Positions 7,976 through 16,964 of a DNA stretch of 39,043 nucleotides are shown here, in pieces. The notes under the pieces were generated by a model. The model was not told where the DNA came from, did not search any database, and saw only the letters and a list, made by a program, of their open reading frames with translations. Position numbers and translations under genes: made by a program. Each line of letters opens with the position of its first letter. Position 1 is the first letter of the stretch. The stretch is from an uncultured Ruminococcus sp. (GTDB taxonomy: Bacteria > Bacillota > Clostridia > Oscillospirales > Acutalibacteraceae), in contig CACXMR010000037.1 in assembly GCA_902768825.1 (NCBI GenBank), positions 1 to 39,043 on the forward strand. The letters are read 5' to 3'.

Positions 7976-9007
7976 TTATTCTTTTTTGTCGTCCTGTCCC
8001 GCCTCTTCAGTCATCATAAGATAGCTTTCAGGCATACCGTCAAGATTTTCCCTGAGAGAGTTTGCTGACCAGGTGATGTCCTTCCTGATGACCCTGGCAG
8101 GAGTGCCGGCAACAATGCAGTTGTTGGGGTATTCACCCTTAACGAGAGAGCCTGCGCCCACCACGTCGCACTTGCCCAGGACGGTTCTGTTGAGGATAAT
8201 GGACCGCATACCCACCCAGACATGATCGCCTATGGAGATCACGTTTTTAGGTGAACCCTTGATCTGGGGGTTAAGGCGCTTCTTTTCCACAAGGTCAAAG
8301 ATGGAATGACCGTCACCGCAATAGATCTTGATCTCGAAGGAGAAAAGGCAATCCTTGCCGACGCTGAGCCTCATACCGCCAAGGACTATTATCTCCGTAT
8401 CCCTTACGAACCTGGTGCCTCTGCCAATGCTGATCTCTCCGTCAGAAAAAACAGTCATAGTCACGCCGTCCTCAAAGGCGCAGTTCTTTCCTATGTCAAC
8501 AGAACAGCCCCCATAGGTTTTTGCCACGATCCTTGCGTCCGTACCAAATTCGCAGGACTCATCCACATTGATCTGTGCGTTGCAGACATAGTCCTCCAGC
8601 ACGACCTCGCAGCTGGGAGCGCTCACATGATTGCCATAATTATCGGTATAGTCCTTTGTTCCCTTGGCTATCCATATCTTGCCGTGATTGAGGAAGAAGC
8701 AGCCCTCATAATCATCGTAGCCGTTTTTGAAAAGCCTTATCTGCATATCCAGATCCTTAGTAAACTTAGGAACTATGATATAATACTCATCACTCTGATC
8801 CTTTATGTCACCGATATAAGTAAGCTTTTCCCCGGCTTTCTTCCTGACGGTGGTTATCCTGATATAATCCGTTATACCGCAATATTTCTCAAGGAACTCC
8901 ATATAGCCCTTTGATTCTCCCAGGACAGCTATCCTCCTGCCCTTGCGGAACCTGTCGGTTATTACGGTTATCCTTTTGTAATATTCAAGTACCGTGTTGT
9001 TTTCCAT
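7976..9007 (-). CDS. Left-handed beta-helix (hexapeptide) acyltransferase, 343 aa
   Basis: The C-terminal half (about residues 140-320) is a hexapeptide-repeat beta-helix with the closing motif GDHVWVGMRSIIL, GAGSLVKGEYPNNCIVAGTPARVIRKDI, typical of CatB/WcaF/LacA-type O-acetyltransferases that use acetyl-CoA. The N-terminal 120 residues (RIAVLGESKGYMEFLEKYCG, then PKFTKDLDMQIRLFKNGYDDYEGCFF) look like a small nucleotide-binding-like or glycan-enzyme accessory domain. The start is ATG 9007, with GAAAGGATG just upstream, rather than an earlier frame start at 9034. It is a single-gene transcript with its own strong promoter and terminator. An acceptor sugar or polymer is likely but not identifiable. 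Confidence 0.85.
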   Translation of the reverse strand: MENNTVLEYYKRITVITDRFRKGRRIAVLGESKGYMEFLEKYCGITDYIRITTVRKKAGEKLTYIGDIKDQSDEYYIIVPKFTKDLDMQIRLFKNGYDDYEGCFFLNHGKIWIAKGTKDYTDNYGNHVSAPSCEVVLEDYVCNAQINVDESCEFGTDARIVAKTYGGCSVDIGKNCAFEDGVTMTVFSDGEISIGRGTRFVRDTEIIVLGGMRLSVGKDCLFSFEIKIYCGDGHSIFDLVEKKRLNPQIKGSPKNVISIGDHVWVGMRSIILNRTVLGKCDVVGAGSLVKGEYPNNCIVAGTPARVIRKDITWSANSLRENLDGMPESYLMMTEEAGQDDKKE

Positions 9008-9064
9008 AGTTATCATCCTTTCGGTCAGCAGCAAAATGCGGTCAAAGCCCCTGACACTGATTTA

Positions 9065-9093
9065 ATTATAAATTCTGACAGCACTTATGTCAA
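9065..9093 (-). promoter_or_regulatory. Consensus sigma-A promoter of the acyltransferase
   Basis: On the minus strand a perfect TTGACA (9088-9093), exactly 17 bases, and a perfect TATAAT (9065-9070). The predicted start is about 50 bases before ATG 9007. This is the closest match to consensus in the window, so strong unregulated expression is likely. Confidence 0.9.
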
Positions 9094-9139
9094 CAGCTTT
9101 GTACAGTGCCCCGAGTCATAAGGCGATATCATAAATTTA

Positions 9140-9168
9140 TTTACAAATGTTAAAAAATATGATAAAAT
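9140..9168 (+). promoter_or_regulatory. Promoter of the VWA-domain gene
   Basis: TTTACA (9140-9145), 17 bases, TAAAAT (9163-9168). It is divergent from the acyltransferase promoter and about 28 bases before ATG 9197. Confidence 0.65.
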
Positions 9169-9196
9169 AGTGCAAACAAAACGGAGGTGCAGCAGC

Positions 9197-11008
9197 ATGA
9201 CAAGAAATAAAAATAATTACAGCAAGTTCTACCGTATGAATGATAAACAATACGAGGAAATGAAGGTTTTTTACAAGACACTCGGCTACAGCGACGAGCA
9301 GACCGAGCTTCTCTGCTCAAGCTGCTTTAAGGCGGATATCGATGTGACCCCCGATGCGGGTTACTCCGAAAGCTGGAGGTTTCGCCTGAACTACCGCAGC
9401 TCTTTCAATGATAGCAGTCCCGCACCGGGAGGGCTCAGGGGATTCTTCCAGAGTATGACGGCAATGATGCACAGCTCTGCAAAATCCGGTGCCCCATCCA
9501 ACAGAGCCTTCATGGGCGGAGCAGCAGCCTGCGCCTCAGCTGAGGTAGTGGAGGATATGTGTGCGCCCATGGCCATGCAGGAAGCCCCCATGCCTGCTCC
9601 TTTACCGTTATCGAAGCCGGCAGAGTTTGATACCGCAGAGACAAATTCCCGCCCCGAAAACGAGATCCACAGTCCGCTGGATCAGGCACAGGTCATTTTC
9701 TCCGCAAACGTCAACACCGCCTCATGGACCTATATCCGCAGCAGAATTAACCGCAAAAAGCCTCTTGACAGCGACTTTGTCAGGGTCGAGGAAATAGTAA
9801 ACTCCTATTCCTACCAGCTGTCCCCACCCGCAGATGACTCGCTCTTCTGCGTCAGCACTGAGCATTGTCCCTGCCCCTGGAACAAGGATTCAGAGCTGTT
9901 GTTCCTTGGCTTCAAGGCAAGAAAAGCCGATGCGGGAGTCCGCCGCAACCTTGCTATGCTTGTGGATGTATCCGGCAGCATGGACGACGAATGGATACTC
10001 GTGCAGATGTCCATGGCTTCCATCATGGCTCAGCTGAGGGAGGGAGATATCCTCTCCATCATAGCCTACAGCGATGATACCACCACGGTAGTAAAGAAGC
10101 TTCCCTGCGGAAACCGTGACGAGCTTGTAAACGCCATACTCAGCATTGACGGCATAGGCGGCTGCACAAACGGCAGCAGGGGCCTTGAGGACGCCTACAC
10201 ATATCTTAAAGATAACTTCCGTGAGGAGGACATAAACCGTGTATTCATCTTCACCGACGGAGACTTCAATTTCGGCATAACCTCCACCGGCGGGCTGGAA
10301 AAATATATCTATGACAAACGTGAGACGGGCATATATCTCTCCATAGTGGGCTACGGCGAAAACAATTTCAAGGACAACAAGATGGAGGCTCTTGCCCGCA
10401 ACGGCAACGGCAACTATACCTTTGTGTCCTCACCGGGAGACATACTTGACTGCCTGTCAGAAAAGCTGCTTTCAAGCATGGTGACTATCGCAAAGGACGT
10501 AAAGATCTCCGTGGAGATGAATCCCGAATACGTCAGCGAATACCGTCTGATAGGCTATGATGCAAGGATGCTCACACAGCAGGAGTTCCACGACACAACA
10601 AAGGCCGTTGACGGCATTGGCTCAGAACACAATGTGGTCGCCCTCATAGAGTATAAACGAGGCAAGGCAAACCAGAAATACCAGAGCCGCTATGTAAAGA
10701 TAAGCTCAGACGGCTGGTCGGAGGAATTTGCCTTTATTGAGGTGCACTACAAATCTACGGATGACAAGAATCTTGTGATGACCCACTCCGTACAGCTCAG
10801 CGAGATTGACACAGCTCAGGCGGACAACGCTGACACTGCGGCACTGCTGGCGGCATTCGGTCTGCTGCTGAAAAAGTCAAAATACAGCGGCAGCCTGACA
10901 AAGGAAATGCTCAGAGAGCTGTATGATGCAGAGCTTGAGAAGCACAAGGCTTCAGAGATCACCCCCTACTCCCACTATGCGGTGATAGGAAAATATCTTG
11001 AGGAATGA
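9197..11008 (+). CDS. YfbK-like von Willebrand factor A-domain protein, 603 aa
   Basis: The central VWA domain carries an intact metal-ion-dependent adhesion site: DVSGSM at about residues 257-262, and FTDGDFNFG further on. Before it is the YfbK N-terminal module (VNTASWTYIRSRINRKK, FVRVEEIVNSYSY), and after it a beta-rich region like the DUF3520 C-terminus of that family. The first 170 residues are family-unlike: a short DEQ-type N-terminus, then an Ala/Met/Pro-rich linker. There is no signal peptide or lipobox, so unlike many YfbK proteins this one appears cytoplasmic. ATG 9197 has GGAGGTG seven bases upstream. The cellular role of the family is unknown. Monocistronic by its promoter and terminator. 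Confidence 0.85.
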   Translation: MTRNKNNYSKFYRMNDKQYEEMKVFYKTLGYSDEQTELLCSSCFKADIDVTPDAGYSESWRFRLNYRSSFNDSSPAPGGLRGFFQSMTAMMHSSAKSGAPSNRAFMGGAAACASAEVVEDMCAPMAMQEAPMPAPLPLSKPAEFDTAETNSRPENEIHSPLDQAQVIFSANVNTASWTYIRSRINRKKPLDSDFVRVEEIVNSYSYQLSPPADDSLFCVSTEHCPCPWNKDSELLFLGFKARKADAGVRRNLAMLVDVSGSMDDEWILVQMSMASIMAQLREGDILSIIAYSDDTTTVVKKLPCGNRDELVNAILSIDGIGGCTNGSRGLEDAYTYLKDNFREEDINRVFIFTDGDFNFGITSTGGLEKYIYDKRETGIYLSIVGYGENNFKDNKMEALARNGNGNYTFVSSPGDILDCLSEKLLSSMVTIAKDVKISVEMNPEYVSEYRLIGYDARMLTQQEFHDTTKAVDGIGSEHNVVALIEYKRGKANQKYQSRYVKISSDGWSEEFAFIEVHYKSTDDKNLVMTHSVQLSEIDTAQADNADTAALLAAFGLLLKKSKYSGSLTKEMLRELYDAELEKHKASEITPYSHYAVIGKYLEE

Positions 11009-11066
11009 GATTCACTGAAATAAAGTAAGCACTGACTAAAAGCGGTTACTAAAATAATGCAGCACG

Positions 11067-11112
11067 GCTCAGAGAGAGGCGGCAGATCATCCTCTCTTTG
11101 GGCTTTTGCTTT
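11067..11112 (+). terminator. Terminator after the VWA gene
   Basis: Arms 11067-11079 and 11091-11103 pair over 13 bp with two G-U pairs, followed by TTTTGCTTT. It lies about 60 bases after the VWA stop. Confidence 0.75.
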
Positions 11113-11184
11113 AAGCTGACACGGTTTCACATAAAAAATCCTGATGTTACCATATTTTTTGTCGTCACACCCTCCCCGCTGCTC

Positions 11185-11213
11185 TTGTAAAAGCTGCGAA
11201 AATGTAGTATAAT
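11185..11213 (+). promoter_or_regulatory. Promoter of the HPr gene
   Basis: TTGTAA (11185-11190), 17 bases, TATAAT (11208-11213). Transcription would begin near 11220, about 64 bases before ATG 11284. Confidence 0.75.
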
Positions 11214-11283
11214 TGATCGGAAAGACGTTTGTATGGCAAGCATGGCCTGCAGCAAAAAAGGAAAATGAAAAGAAGGGTGAGAG

Positions 11284-11544
11284 ATGGTATCGGAAACTAT
11301 GACAATAAAGTGCCCCATCGGACTGCATATGCGTCCTGCAGGGGTGTTCGCAAACGAAATGCTGAAATATGACAGCGACGTGACCATCGTTTTTAAGGAA
11401 AAACGGGTCAACGCAAAAAGCCTGCTCTCAATAATGGCAGCCAGCATCAAGTACGGCTCCGAGATCACCGTAGAGTGCAGCGGAGCAGATGAGACGGCTG
11501 CACTCCTCAGAGCTGAAGAGCTTATCGCAGCAGTGCTTCTGTAA
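11284..11544 (+). CDS. HPr-family phosphocarrier protein, 86 aa
   Basis: A full-length HPr-like protein. His15 in CPIGLHMRPAG is the site phosphorylated by enzyme I, and Ser46 in NAKSLLSIMAA is the regulatory site used by HPr kinase in Firmicutes; both are present at the expected numbers. It would pass phosphate from phosphoenolpyruvate to sugar-specific PTS enzymes or act in CcpA-type carbon control. No other PTS gene lies in the window, and the Met after His15 (Ala in the classic HPr) leaves room for a specialised paralogue such as a Crh-like protein, although Crh lacks His15. The next gene starts 85 bases downstream with no terminator between, so they may share a transcript. Confidence 0.92.
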   Translation: MVSETMTIKCPIGLHMRPAGVFANEMLKYDSDVTIVFKEKRVNAKSLLSIMAASIKYGSEITVECSGADETAALLRAEELIAAVLL

Positions 11545-11629
11545 AAACAGATGTATCCGCCCTGACAGTAGCTCAGAACATGATGACAAGAGCCGCATAA
11601 GCGCTCAGATCAAGAGGTGAAGTGCAACA

Positions 11630-14533
11630 ATGATAAGAATAGGACTGGATATCGGCTCCACAACGGTAAAATGCACCGCTCTGGACGAAAACGGCAAGCT
11701 AATATACAAGACCTATGAAAGACATTACTCACAGATAACGGAAAAGATCTCCGAGCTTCTCAGGCAGCTCCGCCGTGAGCTGCCTGAGGCTGACAATGCC
11801 CTTATAGCCATGTCGGGATCGGCAGGCATGGGTGTGGCGGACGTCTGCGGCATAGATTTCATACAGGAGGTCTACGCCACAAGGGTGGCTGCAAAGACCT
11901 ACATTCCGGAAACGGATGTCATAATCGAGCTGGGAGGCGAGGACGCAAAGATACTGTTCCTCTCCGGCGGCATGGAGGTCCGCATGAACGGCTCCTGCGC
12001 AGGAGGTACGGGTGCCTTTATCGACCAGATGGCGACCCTGCTGAATGTGCCGATAGAGGAGCTGGACGGTCTTGCCGAAAAGCATGAAAAAATATACACC
12101 ATTGCTTCCCGGTGCGGAGTTTTTGCAAAGACGGACATTCAGCCCCTGCTCAATCAGGGAGCAAAAAAGACCGACATTGCCGCAAGCATATTCGGCGCTG
12201 TTGTCAACCAGACCATTGCCGGGCTTGCTCAGGGCAGAGAGATCACGGGCAACATCGTATACCTCGGCGGCCCGCTGACCTTTATCCCCCAGCTTCGCAA
12301 AAGCTTTGACAAGTCCCTCAAGACCACCGGTCTTTGTCCGGAAAACTCTCTCTACTATGTTTCCATGGGCGCCGCCCTTTGTGCCGAAAAAACCATAGAC
12401 CTTGACAAGACCATTGAAAAGATCTCAGTTTACAGAGGCTCAGGCAACTTTGCCTTCAACAGGCCCCTGTTCAAAAGCCAGGAGGAGCTTGACGAGTTCC
12501 TTGCAAGACACGCAAAGGCCACCATCAAGCGAGGGGATCTCAAAACCTATACCGGCAAGACCTTTATCGGCATAGACGCAGGCTCCACCACGGTAAAGGC
12601 GGTGGTGACCGCCAAGGACGGCACCCTGCTTTATTCAGAATACCTCTCCAACAGCGGTAATCCTGTGCCCATAGTCAAGAGCTTCTTAGAGCACGTCTAT
12701 GAGATATCTCCGGATATCAGGATCGCAGGAGCCGCAGTCACCGGCTACGGCGAGGAGATCATCAAAAACGCCTTCGGCGTGGATATCGGCGTGGTAGAGA
12801 CCATCGCCCACCTGACAGCCGCCAAGAGCTTCATGCCCGACGTGGAATTTATAATCGACATAGGCGGACAGGATATCAAGTGCTTCAAGATAAGAAACGG
12901 CGCCATCGACAACATCTTCCTCAACGAAGCCTGCTCCTCAGGATGCGGCTCCTTCCTCCAGACCTTTGCAAACGCCCTGGGCTATTCCTCCGAGGAATTT
13001 GCAAAGTTGGGACTGCTTGCAAAGCAGCCTGTAGATCTGGGTTCACGATGCACCGTGTTTATGAATTCCTCTGTCAAGCAGGCTCAGAAGGACGGTGCGA
13101 CCATCGAGGATATTTCCGCAGGACTCTGTCTCAGCGTCGTCAAAAACGCACTCTATAAGGTCATCCGTGTTGCCAACCCCTCAGAGCTTGGCAAGAAGAT
13201 CGTGGTTCAGGGAGGGACCTTCCTCAACACTGCGGTGCTGAGAGCCTTTGAGCAGGAAATGGGCACCAATGTCATCCGTCCCGAAATATCCGGACTCATG
13301 GGTGCCTACGGTGCCGCCCTTTATGCAATGCAGAAAACCGGCTCCAAAAGCCGTTCCACCATACTCACCAGCGATCAGCTCAAGGCCTTCCGCCACGAGA
13401 TACGTTCCATCAACTGCGGAGGCTGCAGCAACAACTGCCGTCTCACCGTCAACACCTTCAACGACGGCAGAAAGTTCATCGCCGGCAACCGCTGTGAAAA
13501 GCCTGTCACCAAAAAATCCCCCGATGACAGCATGAACATCTATCAATACAAGCTCCGTCTCCTCAAGGAGTACACACCCGTAGAAGGCAAGCGGGGCAAG
13601 ATCGGCATACCTCTCGGACTGAATATGTTTGAGCTGCTTCCCTTCTGGCACACCTTCCTGACAAAGCTCAGCTTTGAGGTCATCACCTCTCCATTCTCCA
13701 ACAGGAAGCTTTATCTCAAAGGTCAGCAGACCATTCCTTCCGATACCGTATGCTTCCCGGCAAAGCTCATCCACGGTCATGTGCAGTGGCTCCTGGACAA
13801 CGGGCTTAAAAGCATTTTCTATCCCTGTATGTCCTACAATTTTGATGAGCACTTAGGCGACAACCATTACAACTGTCCTGTGGTGGCATATTATCCCGAG
13901 GTAATCTCCGCCAACGTGCGTGAGATCGAAAATATAAAGTTCTTCCACGAGTTTGTGGGCATACACAGGCCCAAGGACTTCCCGAAGAAGATATGTGCAG
14001 AGCTGCAGAAGCTCTATCCGGATATTACCCTGCGTGAGGTAAAGGAAGCCGCAGCCGCAGCCTATGCAGAATATGCAGAATATCTCAAAAAGATACGTCT
14101 CTACGGCCAGAAGATCATAGACAAGGCAAGAGCGGAAAAGAAGCGCATCATTGTACTTGCAGGCCGCCCCTATCACGCCGATCCTGAGATAAACCACGGC
14201 ATCGACAAGCTCATCACCAGCTTTGATGTAGCCATCGTATCCGAGGACGTAGTGAGCGTAAACGAAAAGAAGCGCACCACCGGAGTGCTCAACCAGTGGA
14301 CATATCATTCAAGGATGTATGCCGCTGCGGAGTATGTCAGCAGGCAGAAGGACATGAACCTGGTGCAGCTCGTATCCTTTGGCTGCGGAGTTGACGCCAT
14401 CACTACCGATGAAGTAAGAGCGATACTTGAGCGCCACAACAAGATATACACCCAGATCAAGATAGACGAGATCACCAACCTCGGCGCTGTAAAGATCCGT
14501 CTGCGCAGCCTCCTTGCAGCTCTCGACGAATAA
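11630..14533 (+). CDS. 2-hydroxyacyl-CoA dehydratase activase-like protein with two BadF/ASKHA domains, 967 aa
   Basis: Two tandem ASKHA ATPase domains: residues 1-260 start GLDIGSTTVKCTAL, and about 310-570 start GIDAGSTTVKAVV. Each has the cysteine pair that binds a [4Fe-4S] cluster in the activator family (NGSCAGGTGAF with ASRCGVF; EACSSGCGSF with GSRCTVF). A DUF2229-type region follows from about 590, opening with NCGGCSNNC and containing KLIHGHVQWLL and GRPYHADPEINHG. Classical activators use ATP to drive one electron into the dehydratase; the substrate of this large type is unknown. In many Firmicutes this protein and the next are one chain of roughly 1400 aa; here the chain stops at ALDE and the remainder is a separate gene after a repeat. 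ATG 11630 has AGAGGTGA nine bases upstream. Confidence 0.88.
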   Translation: MIRIGLDIGSTTVKCTALDENGKLIYKTYERHYSQITEKISELLRQLRRELPEADNALIAMSGSAGMGVADVCGIDFIQEVYATRVAAKTYIPETDVIIELGGEDAKILFLSGGMEVRMNGSCAGGTGAFIDQMATLLNVPIEELDGLAEKHEKIYTIASRCGVFAKTDIQPLLNQGAKKTDIAASIFGAVVNQTIAGLAQGREITGNIVYLGGPLTFIPQLRKSFDKSLKTTGLCPENSLYYVSMGAALCAEKTIDLDKTIEKISVYRGSGNFAFNRPLFKSQEELDEFLARHAKATIKRGDLKTYTGKTFIGIDAGSTTVKAVVTAKDGTLLYSEYLSNSGNPVPIVKSFLEHVYEISPDIRIAGAAVTGYGEEIIKNAFGVDIGVVETIAHLTAAKSFMPDVEFIIDIGGQDIKCFKIRNGAIDNIFLNEACSSGCGSFLQTFANALGYSSEEFAKLGLLAKQPVDLGSRCTVFMNSSVKQAQKDGATIEDISAGLCLSVVKNALYKVIRVANPSELGKKIVVQGGTFLNTAVLRAFEQEMGTNVIRPEISGLMGAYGAALYAMQKTGSKSRSTILTSDQLKAFRHEIRSINCGGCSNNCRLTVNTFNDGRKFIAGNRCEKPVTKKSPDDSMNIYQYKLRLLKEYTPVEGKRGKIGIPLGLNMFELLPFWHTFLTKLSFEVITSPFSNRKLYLKGQQTIPSDTVCFPAKLIHGHVQWLLDNGLKSIFYPCMSYNFDEHLGDNHYNCPVVAYYPEVISANVREIENIKFFHEFVGIHRPKDFPKKICAELQKLYPDITLREVKEAAAAAYAEYAEYLKKIRLYGQKIIDKARAEKKRIIVLAGRPYHADPEINHGIDKLITSFDVAIVSEDVVSVNEKKRTTGVLNQWTYHSRMYAAAEYVSRQKDMNLVQLVSFGCGVDAITTDEVRAILERHNKIYTQIKIDEITNLGAVKIRLRSLLAALDE

Positions 14534-14544
14534 CCTCCGGTCAG

Positions 14545-14820
14545 GGGGACTTTTGCGTAAAAAGTCCCCCTGCTCTCACCTGTCGGCTCGGTCGGCGCTT
14601 CTGCCGTCCGCAGAGGTCTCCACTGGAGACCCGCACCCCCGAAAACGGTGTTCACGGGGGCAGAATATCTGATCTCTTAGTTGACTGATCGCAGTTCTTG
14701 CTTTCGTATGGCAGAAAGTAAACTATCGAATCGAAGCAACTATCATTGCGAAGCAGGGAGCGCAGGCGCAGTGAAACAAGTGCCCTTGGGGTACTCAGCG
14801 CCGGCAGCTTGCCGCCGCTG
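14545..14820 (+). repeat. Dispersed repeat between the activase and dehydratase genes
   Basis: This spacer contains a hairpin (AGGGGGACTTTT, loop GCGT, AAAAAGTCCCCCT, about 14545-14572), then a block (about 14576-14664) that is the reverse complement, with changes, of 29590-29663, then a direct match of 27 bases ending CCCTTGGGGT (around 14765-14793) to 29665-29692; 23 bases of it occur inverted near 24196-24218. It is non-coding. The 14665-14760 part is unique in the window and I see nothing in it. Confidence 0.7.
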
Positions 14821-14837
14821 AATGAAAGGAGTATATG

Positions 14838-16151
14838 ATGGCAAAATTAGTATATGATAAATCAGGCAGACTTCTCTTTACCAAGGAAATGAAAAAGGAA
14901 TATACCATTCTTTTTCCCATGATGGCAAAGATACATTTCAATATAATCAAGAATATCTTCTCAAAGTTCGGCTACAAGGTGGAGCTGCTGGAAACAGACG
15001 GCCCTGAGATCGCCCAGGTAGGACTGAAATACGTCCATAACGATACCTGCTATCCTGCGATACTCACAATAGGCCAGCTCATCCACGCTGTCCAGAGCGG
15101 AAAATACGACGTCAACAAGATCGCCCTGCTGCTCACCCAGACCGGCGGCGGCTGCAGAGCCTCAAACTATATCCACCTGCTCAGGAAGGCTCTTATCAAA
15201 GCCGGATATGATAAGATACCCGTGATCTCACTCAATATGTCCGGCATGGAAAAGAACCCCGGCTTCAATATCACTCTGCCCCTGCTCAGAAGGATAGCCG
15301 CTGCAGGTCTCTACGGCGATCTCATAATGAGCATATATAATCAGGTGCTCCCCTACGAGGTCAACAAGGGCGACTGTGATGCCATGGTTGACCTGTGGAC
15401 AAAGCGGCTCACCATAATACTGTCTGAGGGGCATGGCTTCAAGAGGACGGAGCTTGCAAAATATCTGGACAAGATAGCCGAGGATTTCTCAAAGATCGAG
15501 AAAAACGTGACCCCGAAGATCAAGGTCGGAGTCGTAGGTGAAATATATGTCAAATACGCAGCACTTGGCAACAATAATCTCGAACGCTTCCTGCGTGAAC
15601 AGGACTGTGAGATAAATCTCCCCGGCATTCTCGGCTTTGCCATGTTCAAGGTAGATAACCGTCTGGAGGATTATAAGCTCTACGGCGGCAGCAGAGCAAA
15701 GTTTATCGTGGTCAAAAAGCTCATGGACTTCCTCACCGACTATGAAAATCTCGTCATCGATGCCCAGACCAAGCACGGCTTCAAGCCCATAACAAGATAT
15801 CAGCACACCAAGGAGCTGGTCAGGGGTGTAGTTGGCTATGGAAGCAAAATGGGCGAAGGCTGGCTCCTCACCGGAGAAATGCTGGAGCTTGTAGAGTCAG
15901 GCTTTGAAAACATCGTCTGCACACAGCCCTTCGGCTGCCTGCCTAACCACATAAACGGCAAGGGCATGATCCGCAGGATAAAGCAGCGTGACGAGCGTGC
16001 CAACATCGTAGCCATCGACTATGATCCCGGCGCACCGAGAGTAAACCAGGAAAACCGCATCAAGCTTATGCTTGCCGTGGCAAGAGAAAACCTCAATACC
16101 GCAGCAGACAACGCTGCCAAGACCGATAACAAGTCAGACAGCGCCGATTAA
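14838..16151 (+). CDS. 2-hydroxyacyl-CoA dehydratase-like protein, 437 aa (C-terminal partner of the activase)
   Basis: This matches the C-terminal third of the large activase/dehydratase proteins of Firmicutes: FTKEMKKEYTILFPMMAKIHFNII, then DTCYPAILTIGQLI, LTQTGGGCRASNYI, VISLNMSGMEKNPGF, and TQPFGCLPNHINGKGM. The cysteines in TCYP, GGCRAS and FGCLP are probable iron-sulfur ligands. It should work with the 967-residue protein upstream. AAAGGAG ends six bases before ATG 14838, and an ATG at 14835 is too close to it. The gene has its own good ribosome binding site, so it is a functional separate gene rather than a recent break. The last 20 residues are Asn/Asp/Lys-rich. Confidence 0.88.
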   Translation: MAKLVYDKSGRLLFTKEMKKEYTILFPMMAKIHFNIIKNIFSKFGYKVELLETDGPEIAQVGLKYVHNDTCYPAILTIGQLIHAVQSGKYDVNKIALLLTQTGGGCRASNYIHLLRKALIKAGYDKIPVISLNMSGMEKNPGFNITLPLLRRIAAAGLYGDLIMSIYNQVLPYEVNKGDCDAMVDLWTKRLTIILSEGHGFKRTELAKYLDKIAEDFSKIEKNVTPKIKVGVVGEIYVKYAALGNNNLERFLREQDCEINLPGILGFAMFKVDNRLEDYKLYGGSRAKFIVVKKLMDFLTDYENLVIDAQTKHGFKPITRYQHTKELVRGVVGYGSKMGEGWLLTGEMLELVESGFENIVCTQPFGCLPNHINGKGMIRRIKQRDERANIVAIDYDPGAPRVNQENRIKLMLAVARENLNTAADNAAKTDNKSDSAD

Positions 16152-16189
16152 GCTGTCCCAAGCAATCGTAACAATGGGGGTGACCGCCT

Positions 16190-16867
16190 GTGAAGAAATG
16201 GGAAAAGCTGCCGGAAGAGTTCCGCACCGAGGAGCTTCGTCCTTATTATGAGGCTCTGTCCCATAAGACCGTAAGTCTTGTCATCAAGAGGTGCTTTGAC
16301 TTCATAACAGCACTTATAATGACGGTGATATGCCTGCCCTTTATGCTGATAATTGCGATATGGATCAAGTGTGATTCCCGGGGCAGGGTGTTTTTCCTGC
16401 AAAAACGTGTCACCAAATACGGAAGAAGCTTCTATATCTTCAAGTTCCGCACTATGGTATCCGATGCAGAAAAGCAGGGCACTCAGGTCACTGTAAAAAA
16501 CGACAGCCGCATTACCCGTGCGGGCAGATTCCTGCGCAAATGCCGACTTGACGAGCTGCCCCAGCTGTTTAACGTCCTGAAGGGGGACATGACCTTTGTG
16601 GGCACCCGTCCGGAGGTTCCTAAGTACGTTGCCAGATATACTCACGAAATGTACGCCACCCTCCTGATGCCGGCTGGAATAACCTCCCTTGCAAGCATAA
16701 AGTTCAAGGACGAGGAAAAGCTGCTTGACGGCGCAGAAAATACCGATGACGTATATGTAAACACGGTTCTCCCGCAAAAAATGAAATACAACCTGGAATA
16801 TATTACACGCTTCAGCTTTTTCTATGATATCAAGCTGATGTTCATGACATTCTTTGCCGTGATCTGA
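16190..16867 (+). CDS. Bacterial sugar-phosphate transferase (PglC/WcaJ type), 225 aa
   Basis: A small monotopic phosphoglycosyltransferase that would start a surface polysaccharide by placing a sugar-1-phosphate on undecaprenyl phosphate. The family order is complete: KRCFDFITALIMTVICLPFMLII membrane segment (about 33-58), FFLQKRVTKYGRSFYIFKFRTM, then RKCRLDELPQLFNVLKGDMTFVGTRPE with the Asp-Glu dyad. It starts at GTG 16190 with GGGGGTGA nine bases upstream, 38 bases after the dehydratase stop, so it may be on the same transcript. No other glycan-assembly genes lie beside it, which is unusual since this enzyme normally heads a cluster. Confidence 0.9.
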   Translation: MKKWEKLPEEFRTEELRPYYEALSHKTVSLVIKRCFDFITALIMTVICLPFMLIIAIWIKCDSRGRVFFLQKRVTKYGRSFYIFKFRTMVSDAEKQGTQVTVKNDSRITRAGRFLRKCRLDELPQLFNVLKGDMTFVGTRPEVPKYVARYTHEMYATLLMPAGITSLASIKFKDEEKLLDGAENTDDVYVNTVLPQKMKYNLEYITRFSFFYDIKLMFMTFFAVI

Positions 16868-16890
16868 TGCTGATGGTACTGAAGCATAAA

Positions 16891-16926
16891 AAACAGCCTG
16901 GCTCGATCTGGAACCAGGCTGTTTTC
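16891..16926 (+). terminator. Terminator between convergent genes
   Basis: AAACAGCCTGG (16891-16901) pairs with CCAGGCTGTTTT (16914-16925). On the plus strand TTTTC follows; on the minus strand a T-rich tail (TTTTTTATG) also follows, so it can serve both the sugar transferase and the opposing GGDEF-EAL gene. Confidence 0.88.
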
Positions 16927-16964
16927 ATATATATAAGAGTTATGCGTCATTCCCTGCATCCTGC

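Noticed and set aside
13181-13852. 223-residue minus-strand frame
   Set aside because: Antisense to the well-supported activase gene; third-position effects of a GC-rich coding strand produce such shadows.
14545-14572. Hairpin after the activase gene as a true terminator
   Set aside because: The stem is strong but is not followed by a T-run, and the same hairpin occurs elsewhere as part of a dispersed repeat.
11284-16151. HPr and the activase/dehydratase genes as one defined pathway
   Set aside because: Adjacency and lack of a terminator are the only link; no known chemistry connects them.
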